From NCBI RefSeq assembly GCF_000004195.4, contig NC_030678.2:132461104-132525103 (forward strand): 64,000 nucleotides of DNA, written 5' to 3'. The position numbers were made by a program, and so were the translations under genes. The DNA is from Xenopus tropicalis. Lineage: Eukaryota > Chordata > Amphibia > Anura > Pipidae. Every line of letters begins with the position of its first letter. Positions within the stretch are counted from its first letter, which is position 1. Positions 49,776 to 61,208 of the stretch are shown piece by piece. The notes beneath the pieces were generated by a model. That model worked only from the letters and a program-made list of their open reading frames with translations, ran no database searches and was not told the DNA's origin.

Positions 49776-50560
49776 CTAGGATGGTATTACAAAGTAAGGA
49801 CTCAGCATGTGTAAACCTATAGGATCAACAAGAAGCGGCTTCAATTGCACACCAGAACGCTGTAAGAAGTGTTTAAAAGACCTATTGGTTGCCATACTTC
49901 TAAACATAGTAGAAAGCCTAATGTAAATACATGTGATGCACCTCCGTGCACCACAGGGGTAAGTGCCCTTGGTGGTAAGCCAAGTAAAATTGGCTGATTC
50001 AGACTTAAACAGCATTGGAGATAAGGAGCTCCCCAAGGTGGGAGCCCTGCATGAAACGAACCTGCAGCCATTCTCTAAATTAAAGAAAGCTGAGGATCAT
50101 TATATAAGACTGGTAAGAGGAACTAAATGATACTCTTAACCTTGTAAAATTGGTTGCTATATGTTGAAACAAATGCAGGGACCTCCCCCTTCTTATCAGT
50201 CGTAGCAACCCTACCAATAGGCTTATTACTAAGCAGAGCTGTTCTCTCCATAAGTAGCTTTTTCAGGAATGCAGGTAAGAGATGCTTTATGGCATAACCA
50301 CAATCCTCGAAGCGATCTCTCAGGATGCAAGCTTGTTCAACAAATGCCTCGTCAGTGCTGCAGTTCCTCCGCAGCCTGTGGAATTGCCCCAGGGAAATCC
50401 CCTTAAATAAATGACTGGGATGGCATGAATCCACTCTTAAAAGTGAATTCCCTGCACAGGGATTTCTGTATATATTAGTCTCCACCCTTAACATCCCTTA
50501 ATTTAAGATCCAAAAAGTGTGGCACTGTATTCACTAGCGAATTTAAGATTTACATTATTC
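49776..50560 (-). pseudogene. Penelope-like retroelement fragment (RT end to GIY-YIG linker)
   Basis: Three reading frames in succession on the minus strand follow the end of a Penelope-like polyprotein. They show TNIYRNPCAGNSLLRVDSCH, then SLGQFHRLRRNCSTDEAFVE, then RAPTLGSSLSPMLF and KGTYPCGARRCITCIYI. The last contains the Cys motif that precedes a GIY-YIG nuclease domain. The frames are broken by frameshifts and the nuclease core beyond 49800 is not recognisable. Confidence 0.8.
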
Positions 50561-50933
50561 GGGGCTTTGAGCACCTGGACCACTCTTTGACGGTGGTGTG
50601 TCTTTTAAATCCTATTACTGGCTGGTCATTGAGATACGAGTGACAGACCCAAGGTTTATACACCTGGGTCATTATACACTTTAGGAATGATTGGTTTCTA
50701 GTCTATCCACTTACCCAGCACTAACTTTGGCATGATATACCCAAGCCTATAATTATAACCATTATGTTGAATGTTACGTTAAACATTTTTTGTTTCTACT
50801 AAACTTATAGTATATTATGTTTGATTAACAGTCGTGCCAAATGAGGACACTTTTTACTGATTCCTTTCTTGAATTAAATATTTGTGATGTTCATATACAT
50901 GAATCAAGTTTAAAAGAGGACTTGGTACACAAA

Positions 50934-51157
50934 AACACAACAAGGCCTGCTCCCTCTGGATCTGTAAACTGGTATTAAATACTGTATTTATTTATTTTCC
51001 TTTTTTAATATAGGTCCAATAAGTGAACCCTAAAATCACCCCCATATTTCCTCATCAAATAAACTAGGGTCATTTTCATTAAGAGCCAATTAACTGTTTT
51101 ATGAGTGTTGAAGGACACCTATGTGTATATTTCTAGCTATATTTATTCAAATAACTT
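50934..51157. repeat. Local duplication, segment A
   Basis: aacacaacaaggcctgctcc to atttattcaaataactt, repeated at 51366-51590 with about 95% identity by eye, same direction. Confidence 0.93.
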
Positions 51158-51167
51158 GTTCAATCTT

Positions 51168-51366
51168 TAATGGAACAACTGAGATCGACTATGTAGCCAA
51201 AAACAGGGAATATTGGCTATAGATTGTATTTGTAGATACCAATCTGATTCAGAAAAAATGCACTGCTTGCCAATAGTGTAACATTTCACTTTAGTATAAA
51301 GGAATTGCTTTGGGGGCATCTTTTTTTCTCAATCAACAATGCCTGGAGATATGAAATTATAATTCA
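51168..51366. repeat. Local duplication, segment B
   Basis: taatggaacaactgagatcg to agatatgaaattataattca, repeated at 53643-53840, same direction, about 95% identity by eye. It directly follows A and precedes A'. Confidence 0.93.
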
Positions 51367-51590
51367 ACACAACAAGGCCTGCTCCCTCTGGATCTGTAAA
51401 CTGGTATTAAATACTGTATTTATTTATTTTCCTGTTTTAATATAGTTCCAATAAGTGAACCATAAAATCACTCCCATATTCCCTCATCAAACAAACTAGG
51501 GTCATTTTCATTAAGAGCCAATTAACTGTTTTATAAGTGTTGAAGGACAACTATGTGTATAATTCTAGCTATATTTATTCAAATAACTTA
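51366..51590. repeat. Local duplication, segment A'
   Basis: Second copy of segment A; about 420 bp of non-repeated intron separate it from vwa8 exon 3. Confidence 0.93.
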
Positions 51591-52006
51591 TTTGCTCTTT
51601 TTGGCAACATTCATTTTGTAGTTAAGTAATTCTAAAAAAAAAGATAAGTGTTAAAATTTAGGTAGGAGCAACCAGCCAACTCCTATAGGAACAACAAAAA
51701 TGTTTTAAAAAGACTTTAGTATTTATAGATCAGCCAAAGTTTGTACACAGTACAGCGAATCCATTTGTTTCACAACACAGAATAATGTTGATCTGATTTC
51801 ATACCAACAAGGGAAGATTGCCAAACTAAAAATAATGCTTTTATGACTGCGTGTGAGACATGTCTGGATTGAATACCACCAAATATATATTTTATAATTC
51901 CTGGCAAGATATGCAATGAAGAGACATGCTGAAACAATACAGATAACAAAGCCATGCCAACATTTAAACAAAAGCATTATTTCTAATTGTAAGAGCAGAT
52001 ACTTAC

Positions 52007-52126
52007 CCAATGCACCAAAAAAATCATTTCCCAGGAAAGGAAATCCAGGTCTATTTGCAAGCACAATCATCTTAAAATCAGGATGAATAGCAATCAGATT
52101 TGGTCTTCTATCTAGTTTGGAAAGAT
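52007..52126 (-). CDS. vwa8: vwa8 exon 3 of window: sensor 1 strand
   Basis: 120 nt, acceptor catttcccag, donor gtaagt; two bases complete a split Asn codon and one base is left at the end. It encodes IHPDFKMIVLANRPGFPF followed by LGNDFFGALG. The Asn in VLANRP is the expected sensor 1 residue contacting nucleotide. The first ten residues (LSKLDRRPNL) look less conserved than the rest, as expected for a surface loop. A local intron duplication brackets this exon (see findings). Confidence 0.95.
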
Positions 52127-52712
52127 CTGGGAAATGTATTTTATGTTATTTGTTACGGTAAGTAATAGTAAACTAATTTAGCAGTGAAACATTTAGGAGT
52201 AAAAAAAACACATAGCAATGCATTTTTATATACAACAACAAAATTAAGCAATGCCTCATATAACTTGATTAATTCATTAGTCTTGGTGCAAATAAAATGT
52301 GTCACCTCCCAATTTAGTAATGAATATAATAAAATATCAGTTTCTATATAAAGCATACCTTAGGTCAACAGTTAAAAGAAAAAGGGGGGGGGACCAAGGT
52401 ATAAATGAGTATAGTGCAGGTATGGTTATAAATATCCTAAATACAGGAACATAATGCATAATGGGAGAGGCCCAAACATGCCTACAAACAGATGTAACTA
52501 TGTATAACTACACATTCTGAAATTCTCATTTTTTTCATACAGAAGTTGGATATAGCCAGCTAAGGTCCCAATACATGTATAACCCACTGAACATAAACAC
52601 ATAAGGCATCATATTTTACTTTTAGGCCCATTGCAAGCTTTGTGAAAATGTTTGTCTTTGAGTCTTTATGTCAAATGAAGTATCAATAAACAAAAAACAG
52701 CACTGCATGGCA

Positions 52713-53070
52713 TTAAAGGGGTGGTTCACCTTTAAGTTAACATTTGTATGTTACAAAATGGACAATTCTAAGCATTTTTTTAATTAGATGTCATTATTTT
52801 TTTTATAGTTTTAGAATTATTTGCCTTCTTTTTCTGACTCTTCCCATGTTTTAAATGGGGGTCACTAACCCCAGAGCCAAAACCTATTGTTCTGTGAGGC
52901 TACAATTTTAGTGTCTCATTCAAACCACTCCCTTGTGGCTAAGGTAATTTGATCCCTAGTAAACCAGATAGCTAATAAAATTCCAAACAGCAGAGCTGTT
53001 GAACAAAAAGTGAAGTAATTAATAAACTACAAATAATAAAAATACAAAAAGTCTCAGAATATTACTAATA
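52713..53070. mobile_element. TTAA-type MITE (ttaaaggggtggttcacc), right end missing
   Basis: Left terminus ttaaaggggtggttcacctt, body ttgccttctttttctgactc and gtggctaaggtaatttgatc. The right terminus is absent. A Harbinger-type MITE begins 22 bp further on. Confidence 0.8.
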
Positions 53071-53091
53071 CCATTAATATTATTAGACTAA

Positions 53092-53610
53092 GGGGCTGAT
53101 TTACTAACCCACGAATCCGACCCGAATTGGAAAAGTTCCGACTTGAAAACGAACATTTTGCGATTTTTTCGTATTTTTTCGGCGTCTTTACGAATTTTTC
53201 GTTACCAATACGATTTTTGCGTAAAAACGCGAGTTTTTCGTAGCCATTACGAAAGTTGCGTCAAATCGCCCGATTTTTCCGTAGCGTTAAAACTTACGCG
53301 AAAAGTTGCGCCTTTTTCGTAGCGTTAAAACTTAAAAGGTGCGAAGTTTCGCTTAAGTTTTAACGCTACGAAAAAAGCGCAACTTTTTGCGCAAGTTTTA
53401 ACGCTACGAAAAATCGCCAGATTTTACGCAACTTTCGTAATGGCTACGAAAAACTCGCGTTTTTACGCAAAAATCGTATTGGTAACGAAAAATTCGTAAA
53501 GACGCCGAAAAAATCGCAAAAAATACGCAAAAATCGCAAAATACCGATCATTACGAAAAAAACGCAATCGGACTCATTTCGACCCGTTCGTGGGTTAGTA
53601 AATGTGCCCC
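53092..53610. mobile_element. Palindromic Harbinger-type MITE, copy 2 (519 bp), opposite orientation
   Basis: Same family as 44823-45281 but inverted. Its left end carries the arm with gaatccgacccgaattgg, which is on the right in copy 1, and its right end carries the arm with gcaatcggactcatttcg. It is flanked by TAA at 53089-53091 and 53611-53613. Confidence 0.88.
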
Positions 53611-53642
53611 TAAGTAGTACTGTTCTAGAGGCTTCCTTCCGG

Positions 53643-53840
53643 TAATGGAACAACTGAGCTCAACTATGTAGCCAAAAACAGGGAATATTGGCTATAGATT
53701 GTATTTGTAGATAACAATCTGATTCAGAAAAATACACTGCTTGCTAATAGTGTAACATTTCCCTTTAGTATAAAGGAATTGCTTTGGGGGCATCTTTTTT
53801 TCTCAATCAACAATGCCTGGAGATATGAAATTATTATTCA
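53643..53840. repeat. Local duplication, segment B'
   Basis: Second copy of segment B, on the other side of exon 3 and 1.5 kb beyond it. Confidence 0.93.
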
Positions 53841-53873
53841 TTTTTATTTTACAACTGGTCTATAAAAGCTATA

Positions 53874-54434
53874 CAGGTCAGGATCCCTTATTTGGAAACC
53901 CATTATTCAGAAAGGTTTAAAGTAAGGGAAGGCCATCTCCCAAAGACTGCATTTTAATGAAAAAATTCAAATTTAAAAAAATTATTTACTTTCTCTCTGT
54001 AACTTGTACTTGTTGGTACCAAAGCAGTTCTATTGGGTTTATGTAATGCTGAACAGGGCAGGACAGGCGTGTGCCTAGGACCCACCAGCGGGGGTGCAAG
54101 GCACATACCTCTTCTGCCTTCTAACCCCGAATCAAAGCCTTTGTGGCTTGTCTTTAGCGTCTGCTCCTTTTCCTCTGGCCCCCAATCCCTGCTCATTATG
54201 TTGCGTGGGTAGCAGGGAAACCTGAGAAATTTATTGTGGCTGGTTAGTGGGGAGGAGTGAAAGGAAGGATGACGAGCAGGGGGGGAGGGGGAGTGGAACT
54301 CTGAGCCCTACCTTGGGTGCATTAAATATTTTGCTGGATATTGCACTTAAAGGACCGTGGTCCAAATTATGGAAAGACTCCTTATTCGGAAAGCCCCATG
54401 TCCCAAACTTGCTGGATAACAGGTCCCATACCTA
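53874..54434 (+). mobile_element. TA-type MITE with internal GC-rich insertion
   Basis: Left end caggtcaggatccctta after TA at 53872-53873; right end ggtcccatacctata. The body is interrupted at about 54050-54357 by a GC-rich insertion that starts near aacagggcaggacagg. I could not define its duplication. Confidence 0.7.
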
Positions 54435-55282
54435 TATTACTGCTTTACATACATAAACTAACACGTTTATTGACTGGTATATATTGTATTGTTTTTATTG
54501 ATTTTTTGAGGACCCACGCAGTGTATATGAAAAAAATATTTGGTAGCAAACTTGACACAGTATAGTAATTAGTGTTGTAGTTTTATATATTACATAATAA
54601 CTTACAATTGCAGAACTGTGTACATTCTCTGAGAGTAAACATATAACTGAATTTTCTAGATGGCTGCTCATTTTGGGCTTCCTCCTACAGATGAAGACTG
54701 AGGTATTGCAATTAAATACACAAGTATAGCATTTATCCCATAAATGAAGCCCCCAGCTTAGCCTTGGGTTTCCATGACTACAGCAGGGATCATTCCTAAT
54801 ATTTTTCATGCCTCCCTGAGTCTGCAACAAGCGTGATTTATTTATTCTTTTTTTAACTGTAATCCAGAGGAACATATTCTGTGTAGTTTAAAGGAGCGAA
54901 ACAACCGAGCTTTGCTTGTCTTGTTTATAAGCAGACGAATGAACGAACGAAAAAGGTTCTCTAAGCCGGCTGGAATGACACACAGATTACCACAGGAGAA
55001 TCTTTAGATTTTAATAAGAATAATCTAATAAAATGGATTTGTATTTTGGTAAGAAACACAGCGTAGATGTTCCATGTGCTTGCAGGTTATTTTTAGCAAC
55101 ACACTGACCTTTCCCTGAGTTCTTAGCTTTTGTATTTCCACACACAGGCTGTGCCATGAATGAATACCATATGTCTCTCATAACTATAAAAAGAAAGACT
55201 TCTGCCCTACGGCACTGCTGTATTATATTGCTTTTGCCTTTATAAAGCAGAACAACCACAATAGTGATCTAGATATACTTAC

Positions 55283-55418
55283 TGGCTACAAGTCTCCTTC
55301 CATCTGAAAGAATCATCTCTCCACTCTCTACTAATGTTTTCAAAATACAAGTGACATTTGTTGGTGCTTTGTCGGCTTCATCTATAACCAAGATATGTCC
55401 CTTTTTGCAAGCTTTTAC
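55283..55418 (-). CDS. vwa8: vwa8 exon 2 of window: Walker B
   Basis: 136 nt, acceptor tttttag, donor gtaagt, with 45 full codons plus one base. It carries the clearest motif of the window, GHILVIDEADKAPTNVTCIL: a hydrophobic strand followed by Asp-Glu, the Walker B pair that binds Mg2+ and activates water for ATP hydrolysis in AAA+ proteins. The following segment (GEMILSDGRRLVA) is the conserved strand-turn of dynein-related ATPases. The motif identifies the family with high confidence. Confidence 0.97.
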
Positions 55419-57352
55419 CTAAAAATAAGAATATAATTTAACAATGTGATTAAATATCTCAGATCACAGAAAGCATCAATAGTGCTCAGAGAAATATTCA
55501 ACCCGCCATGTATACAGTAACATAACTAACTGAAGTGCACTGTAACAAATAATCTAAATACATGTTTGGGAGCTTTTCTGTTGCATGAAGCGGAACTATA
55601 ACAGGGGACTGGAATTAAGAAATGATGTCTAGCTGCAGGGGAACATTTTTCAAACACCTTTATTGATTTTTGACCTGGTCATAGCTTCCGAAACAGTGCC
55701 CCTGGGACGTAGGGTAATAATTATTTTTCCTGCGATGTAATCCCCACTCTTGTGTAGTTTGATGCAGTTGCTCCAGTTACCTAAATGACAAAGCCACGGG
55801 GAGGGAGCACTCGTGGCCTTTCTAATTTCATAATGCCTGAAGGCAAGCATTAGCAATTAGTTATGGCAAGCATATAGTACTCAAAACCCCTCTCTGCACA
55901 TGCAGATCTAAGGCTTGCTTCATTTCACAAGATAGAATAATTAAAAATAAGGAATTATTTTTTCTAAGTACCAAGTATAAGAAATACTCATGATAGTGGC
56001 AGCCCTTTATTAACAGAGCAAGCAATCTGCAGTCTGCCTCAGCTCAGCAACCTATGCCAACCAATAGGCAACCACTGTTGTTTTTGTTTTCAGTGGACTA
56101 TGCAGGAAATGTAACATTTAGCTGTAAAACCTATAGCTAATGCTTTCTCTGCTTAGCAAAACAATGCCGGGCCAAGCCAGCTGGGCAACCTAGGCAACCC
56201 AGCCAGCTTTGCACTTATGCACGCACATGGGGGGGTGGGGCTGTGGGGGCCGCTGGAGGAGATTATGCGGTGGGGGTAAAGGGCCCACTGTTGTGCCCTC
56301 GGCAGGTGCCTCTTCTGCCTACCCCCAGTTCCAGCCCTGGCGTTACATCACAGTATACCTGTATTATTGATATTCCAAGTACCAGCCCCTCCAGATGTAC
56401 CAGCTGTGTTCTGCAGTACTTGCACATTATCTTGTGTTTTTAATGTGTTGGCATATATGCACTTTAAATATTGTATAGAAGTTATTACACCAGGATTTGA
56501 TGTTTGCACTTTCCTGCACATAATTTTCTTGCAATCAATTTTCTTACAGCACGATTACAGTGCTGAATTAACGTCTCTTCTATTACATTAATAATACATA
56601 CGAATTAAAATTCACTCGGTAAGGTGGAATAATGTTATCATATAAGACAGCAGAAAACTGTACATCATATAAAATCATGCTGCAAAGTTGGTATACCATT
56701 CTGGAGTCTATCCCTTGAACAGGAAAATGAAAAAAACCCAAAATAAATGTATTGCCAAATACATTGCTAAAACATAAAAAAAAAAGTTTTTTTCTTATGC
56801 TTGTTAAGAGATACAAGCATACACACAGTTTAAAAAATAACATTAACAAAGGGAATATCAGATTTAAAAGGCGAGAATGCAGACTACCAAACTGGAATTT
56901 AGTGGATTTACAAACACCCTTACTTCTATGCACATTCCCAAGACGTATCTGAGAGTAGTGAGTAGTTTCTCAGTAGTGAGTTTAAAAGCCCCTCCCATAT
57001 TAACCAATCAATTAAACCACTGAAATAACAAGGTACAAGCACACCAGGTATTGTAAGACAGCTAATATTTGTGTTGTTTGGTTATCCATTTCCAATCAAA
57101 TATTTGCTTCCATTAACAAATGTCATTGTACTTACTATAGCAGTGGTATAGCAACCTTTATTTCAATACAGCACCTTCCTTCTCATATTCTCCATTGTAT
57201 AAAAATAATAACGGACTGGTTCTTCAGCCATGCCAGAGTTGCAATACCCGGGATATTGGACATTACAATGGTCCATTGCTGGCTTTGTTTTTTCAGAGAT
57301 CCTTGCATGCACAAACTCTCCCTTTTTTGTACATACATATGTTTATACTTAC
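55419..57352 (-). other. vwa8 intron between exons 1 and 2
   Basis: About 1.9 kb. A GC-rich copy of the 'cagggccagaac' hAT-type family lies at about 56165-56342, in the opposite orientation to those at 33689 and 41296. The rest shows nothing recognisable. Confidence 0.75.
56165..56342. mobile_element. hAT-type MITE of the 'cagggccagaac' family, inverted copy
   Basis: It runs from gccgggccaagccagctggg to ctacccccagttccagccct, the reverse orientation of the 33689 copy. No clean 8-bp duplication was found, so the ends are approximate. Confidence 0.7.
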
Positions 57353-57428
57353 TAGCGGCGAGTCTTCATACACTATAACACCCTCCTTTACAGAGGGCTG
57401 TAATGTAAGGCTCTGTACAGTTGTATCC
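57353..57428 (-). CDS. vwa8: vwa8 exon 1 of window: start of last AAA+ module segment
   Basis: 76 nt. The acceptor is tttacag and the donor gtaagt. The first G completes a codon split with an exon outside the window; then 25 codons read DTTVQSLTLQPSVKEGVIVY and end in EDSPL, ending in phase 0. In VWA8 this segment lies just after the Walker A of the last ATPase module and leads into Walker B. The preceding exon was not found between 57429 and 64000. Confidence 0.9.
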
Positions 57429-59339
57429 CTGTAAATTAAAACAGAAATATACATTTTTCACGTGTTTCCCATGTTGTCTCCATAAAATAATTATAAAATG
57501 ATGGAAACAAAGAAGCAAGTAAAAGTAAACCTAACACGCAATTCCCCTATTTTGGGAAGGTCAAGGCAGACCTGTCCTTATTGCCTCCCCAATGTGGCCA
57601 GATTCCCAAAACTTGAGTGTCTGAACAATATGCAAGTTATTGAACAGAGTGAGGAGAGGCAGTTTTATAAGTGCCTTTTGGTTTACATGTATGCAATGTA
57701 TTCAAAATTAACCCATATTTACTCTGTTCCCTCTTTGGTGTAATTTATTCTTTTTTATGCATTTCTGTCTAGATTTGACAAAACTAAACACAGAAAAGTA
57801 ACACAATTTTAATCTATTTTTAATTAAAATGTTTCCCTGTTTTCTTCAGTAATCATTTTATTTATGTATGCAGAAATGAAATTATTTCCGTCACTACAGT
57901 TTGCACCTAAACAGTTTATATGTATGCCTTAGCTTGTGACACCCTGACTATATTACACCACTGGGATATTGTTACCATGGTTACAGGATTCGTTTTCAAA
58001 ATTGAAGCAGATTTTGGCTTGAAGCATTTATTTGTTGAATTTTTAGATATTGCATTTGGCTAGTTACATAATTTGCTGGTGTTTTTTTGCCACTATATGG
58101 ATCATTAAATATGGAACTTTCCTTTACCATTCTGTATGTTTATAAAATAATCACTATATTCTTTGAACTCTCCTCTCTGAGATTTTAAAGGGACTGATAA
58201 AATACACTGTTCCAATTGTTCTGTACTCTGTATACTATTTAACTTACACTAGAACCACCACATTTGTTAGTCCCTCTGGTTCTGTGTGAATATTCTTATT
58301 CAGAGAAAGCAGCATGTAGCATTGTTGATGCCACTGGGGATCCATAAAATAGATAATGGCAAAAAGAAATCAAAAGGGAGAAAGGTAAAACCCACTCACT
58401 TCTTGTAGAGAAAGTGAGTACCAAAATATGTATTACCCCTAGCCCAGTGGTATCTGCTTGTTATAAAAGAGACCAAGATCAGAAGGAGTGGCACTGTTTT
58501 CCTGTGTCACGCTGGGTTGGGGGCACAACCCCTCCATAGGCTAATTACAAATGGAAACAGTATTTCAGCCTGTGGAAGGATGGCACTGCCCCCTACCCAG
58601 AGTGATGGGCAAAGCATCCTTTTTACTGTGCCACTCGGGTAAGTACCACTCATCTGGGGCATGCCTTTGGGGGACTTTTTACTAACTAGATTTTTATGCT
58701 GCAATTTTTTAGTAATACTGACTTGTTCTATAGATTTTCATAGGAACGTGTCAGTGTCCCTTTAAGGTCACAGTTGCTTTTAGATGCCATAATAATAAAA
58801 GCTTAAAGCTAGCCATACAAGTAAAGATATGCTCAACTGACATGTTTACCGAAACAGTTTATCTCTTTCCAGTTTGATCAACCATGTGCTGCTGCTCCTG
58901 TTCTGGCTGATCTGATTGTTTGGCCCCTGGGCCAAAGATCAGGTCATAATTCAGAGAGAACCACTTCAGTGGTGTTGATAGAGTGTTCACCCCTGTGGGA
59001 TTTCCTGTTCTACCTGACTGATATCTGGCTAATTTTAGGCCATGAATTGAATGGACAGGACCCATACACAGGCAAATAAGCTGCTGCCTTAATATGGAAG
59101 GGCTAAATCCAGAACGTCTATTGGCTTGTATGTTAAGAAACAACAGCTGTGTTCTCTGATCAAAACCATATGTGAAAGCACTGTTATGAAATGTGCTGTT
59201 TGCTTTTGACAAGAATGTGGTAGGTTCAAATAAAATTGCATATAAAACGATTACTACTACTTTTCAGCTTAACCTCTGCATCCAAGATTTAACTTACATT
59301 TACAGAAAATAAAGAACAGCAAACTGTACTTTGGCAGGG

Positions 59340-59545
59340 CCATTTTAAAGTACCAGTGGGCCCTGGGCAAAATTTCATTGTTGGGCCCCCACTGCCCCAA
59401 GAAATTTGACAGTATAACCCTCAAGCACACAAAGTTTAGTACAGTAAGGCTGGCAGTAAAGAAATGGTCTGTTCTTACTGAAGTAGGTATGGTCCCCAGG
59501 TATGCCTCCTTGGACCAACAGCCCAGGGAGCAGAAAAATGACAAA
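59340..59545 (+). repeat. Interspersed repeat shared with 13880-14095
   Basis: Second copy of the unit described at 13880, from taccagtgggccctgggcaa to aatgacaaaatggtaatgct. It lies just before the nested cluster at 59580. Confidence 0.75.
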
Positions 59546-59818
59546 ATGGTAATGCTACAAGAAAAAAGACATTAACTATGCTAGGGTTTTCCACATAAAG
59601 AGTCTTTCTGTAATTTATATTTCCTACCTTAAAGGAACACTGGCATGGGAAAACATGTTTTTTCAAAACACAAACAGATTTTTTTATATTTGATTTTGAA
59701 ATCTCACTATTTCACATGGGGCTAGCCATATTCTTCATTTCCCAGGATGCCACAGCCATGTGACCTGTGCTCTGATGAACTTCAGTCACACTTTACTGCT
59801 GAGCTGCAAGTTAGAGTG

Positions 59819-61208
59819 TGTCAGGAACACGCCACTCTCAGATGTGTATGACACTGGGACGGGGCAACATGGGGTTACACTCAGTCACCTTTCACACAGG
59901 TTAGACTAACATCAAGCACCCCCAAACACACCACCGCCCCAAATAACTATTCGCCGCCACCATCTATCATTAACAGGCGATAGAAACCTAATACACAAAT
60001 ATATCACACAAGCTTTCTTACTGTAGTTAGGGTTAACTTTAAACTAATTCCACAAGCACACTAGCAGCCAAAGGGTTAATTTACAAATACATTCTCCTGC
60101 TAACAGTCAACTGGTTAATTAGCCTTTACACAGAACTTGCCCACCTATTCAACACACACACATCCAAGCAGTTAATATATTCACATGTAAACAAGGTACG
60201 TGGGGATCTTTATAGAGCCAAAGACAGAACTTATTAAATTTTATATTTAATATTACAAAGGTAAACAATGCATTTAAAAAGGTTTTACAAAAAGAGACAT
60301 ATACATACAAACAGTAAATAAAATAAAAGGGAATAAAACACAGAGAAAACCCTATGTACGTTACTGAATTATCTTTTGTGTCCTCCTGAGGCAAGAGTTT
60401 GGAAACATAAGAGTTTGGAAACATAAGTTGGGACCTCCAGAATGAGCTAACTAGTACCTGGGTCTGTGCCCTTTTTATCCTCCTGTTAGAACCCTCCCTC
60501 ATTACCGTATGCATCAGGAGGGAGTGCCCAGGAACTTGTCACATGACTTCCTCTGTAGAGAACTGCACTTCTCATGCCAGTTTCTTGTCATATAATATTG
60601 GTACTTGCTAGTACCCAATATTATTATGAAAATAGGGGCTTGTTTTAACCCATATGTAGGTGATCAAAATGATACCAAACATGAGGGGTGTCTCATGTAC
60701 CAGTCCCCCAGAAACTATCCCTCCATAACGGGTGGGTATAGGCAGTCCCTGTTTGGTATCATTGGGAAGAATGGGACCTCCTCATAACCAATATATGATT
60801 TATGAAGATGTGAACCTTAAAGCAAAGGAGATATGGATCCCTTTTTATAATCCATATTTTCTCATAGCTGCACCTCCTGCAGTTCTTAGGTCCACAATGG
60901 CCTCTCTTTGATCAACAGATCCCCGTTTCCTGCCCCATATGGCTCCGCATTGTCTGATGCCCCAAGTCCCTAGTTGTATATTGAATTAATTAAGGGTGTC
61001 TTGTGGACACAAAGCCAAATGTTGCCAGGGAAATACTATGCTGATATTATTACATTATATTAACATTTATTTATAAAGTGCCATCATATTCAGCAGCACT
61101 GTACAATAAGTGGGTTACATACATTGGACATACAGAGTAACATATAAAGCAATCAATAACCGATACAAGAGGTGAAGAGGGCCCTGCCCAAAAGAGCTTG
61201 ATATGACA
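59819..61208. mobile_element. Probable solo LTR, 1,390 bp, with 5-bp duplication
   Basis: It starts TGTCAGGAAC and ends ATATGACA (TG...CA with TGTCA/TGACA ends). It is flanked by gagtg at 59814-59818 and 61209-61213. No internal coding region is visible, so a solo LTR is the simplest reading. Its last 150 bp are a separate LINE tail inserted within it. Confidence 0.68.
61045..61203 (-). mobile_element. LINE 3' tail inside the solo LTR
   Basis: On the minus strand it reads gggcagggccctcttcacct, later tgctgaatatgatggcactt, and ends tataaataaatgtta. The same tail (gctgcggaatatgttggtgc, tataaataa) occurs at 4065-4120 and, related, at 3285-3338. Confidence 0.65.

Larger units (their letters stand above)
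48683..52006 (-). other. vwa8 intron between exons 3 and 4
   Basis: About 3.3 kb with a Penelope-like fragment (49776-50560) and the A-B-A' part of a local duplication (50934-51590). 48683-49770 and 50660-50930 show nothing recognisable. Confidence 0.8.
52127..55282 (-). other. vwa8 intron between exons 2 and 3
   Basis: About 3.2 kb with a TTAA-type MITE (52713-53070), a palindromic Harbinger-type MITE (53092-53610), the duplicated segment B' (53643-53840) and an interrupted TA-type MITE (53874-54434). 54440-55282 is sequence in which I recognise no repeat. Confidence 0.8.
24150..57428 (-). other. vwa8: vwa8 gene, internal part (16 coding exons visible)
   Basis: The sixteen exons listed below share one strand and are collinear with vertebrate VWA8. 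They are joined by GT/AG introns whose phases agree at every junction, giving an uninterrupted frame of about 733 codons. VWA8 is a large AAA+ ATPase of mitochondria with dynein-like ATPase modules and a C-terminal von Willebrand A domain (family knowledge). The window starts inside the last ATPase module, after its Walker A, and stops before the VWA domain. Visible landmarks are Walker B (HILVIDEADKAP), sensor 1 (MIVLANRPG), a sensor 2-like arginine (PYSTREVVNIVKHL) and a WD-like strand (GGTVRLWETGL). No frameshift or stop was seen, so the gene looks functional. Neither end of the gene is present, so promoter and polyadenylation cannot be described. Confidence 0.95.

Noticed and set aside
50580..50665. 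Peptide-like PVIGFKRHTTVKEW as part of the Penelope polyprotein
   Set aside because: It resembles a linker motif of such elements but precedes the reverse transcriptase end, which is the wrong order; treated as chance or rearranged.
51723..52070. Whole 115-codon frame as coding
   Set aside because: Only the part from the Met before IVLANRPG to the donor at 52007 is exon; the rest is intron read-through past gtaagt.
54495..54875. 126-codon minus-strand reading frame
   Set aside because: No motif recognised, no splice sites agreeing with vwa8, and it extends into simple AT-rich sequence.
58188..58764. A complete TTAA-type MITE between ttaaagggactgat and the inverse tcagtgtccctttaa
   Set aside because: Only the extreme ends resemble each other and the interior has no matching arms; may be two unrelated fragments.
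60149..60514. 121-codon minus-strand reading frame
   Set aside because: Lies inside the probable solo LTR, has low complexity and no resemblance to gag, pol or env.
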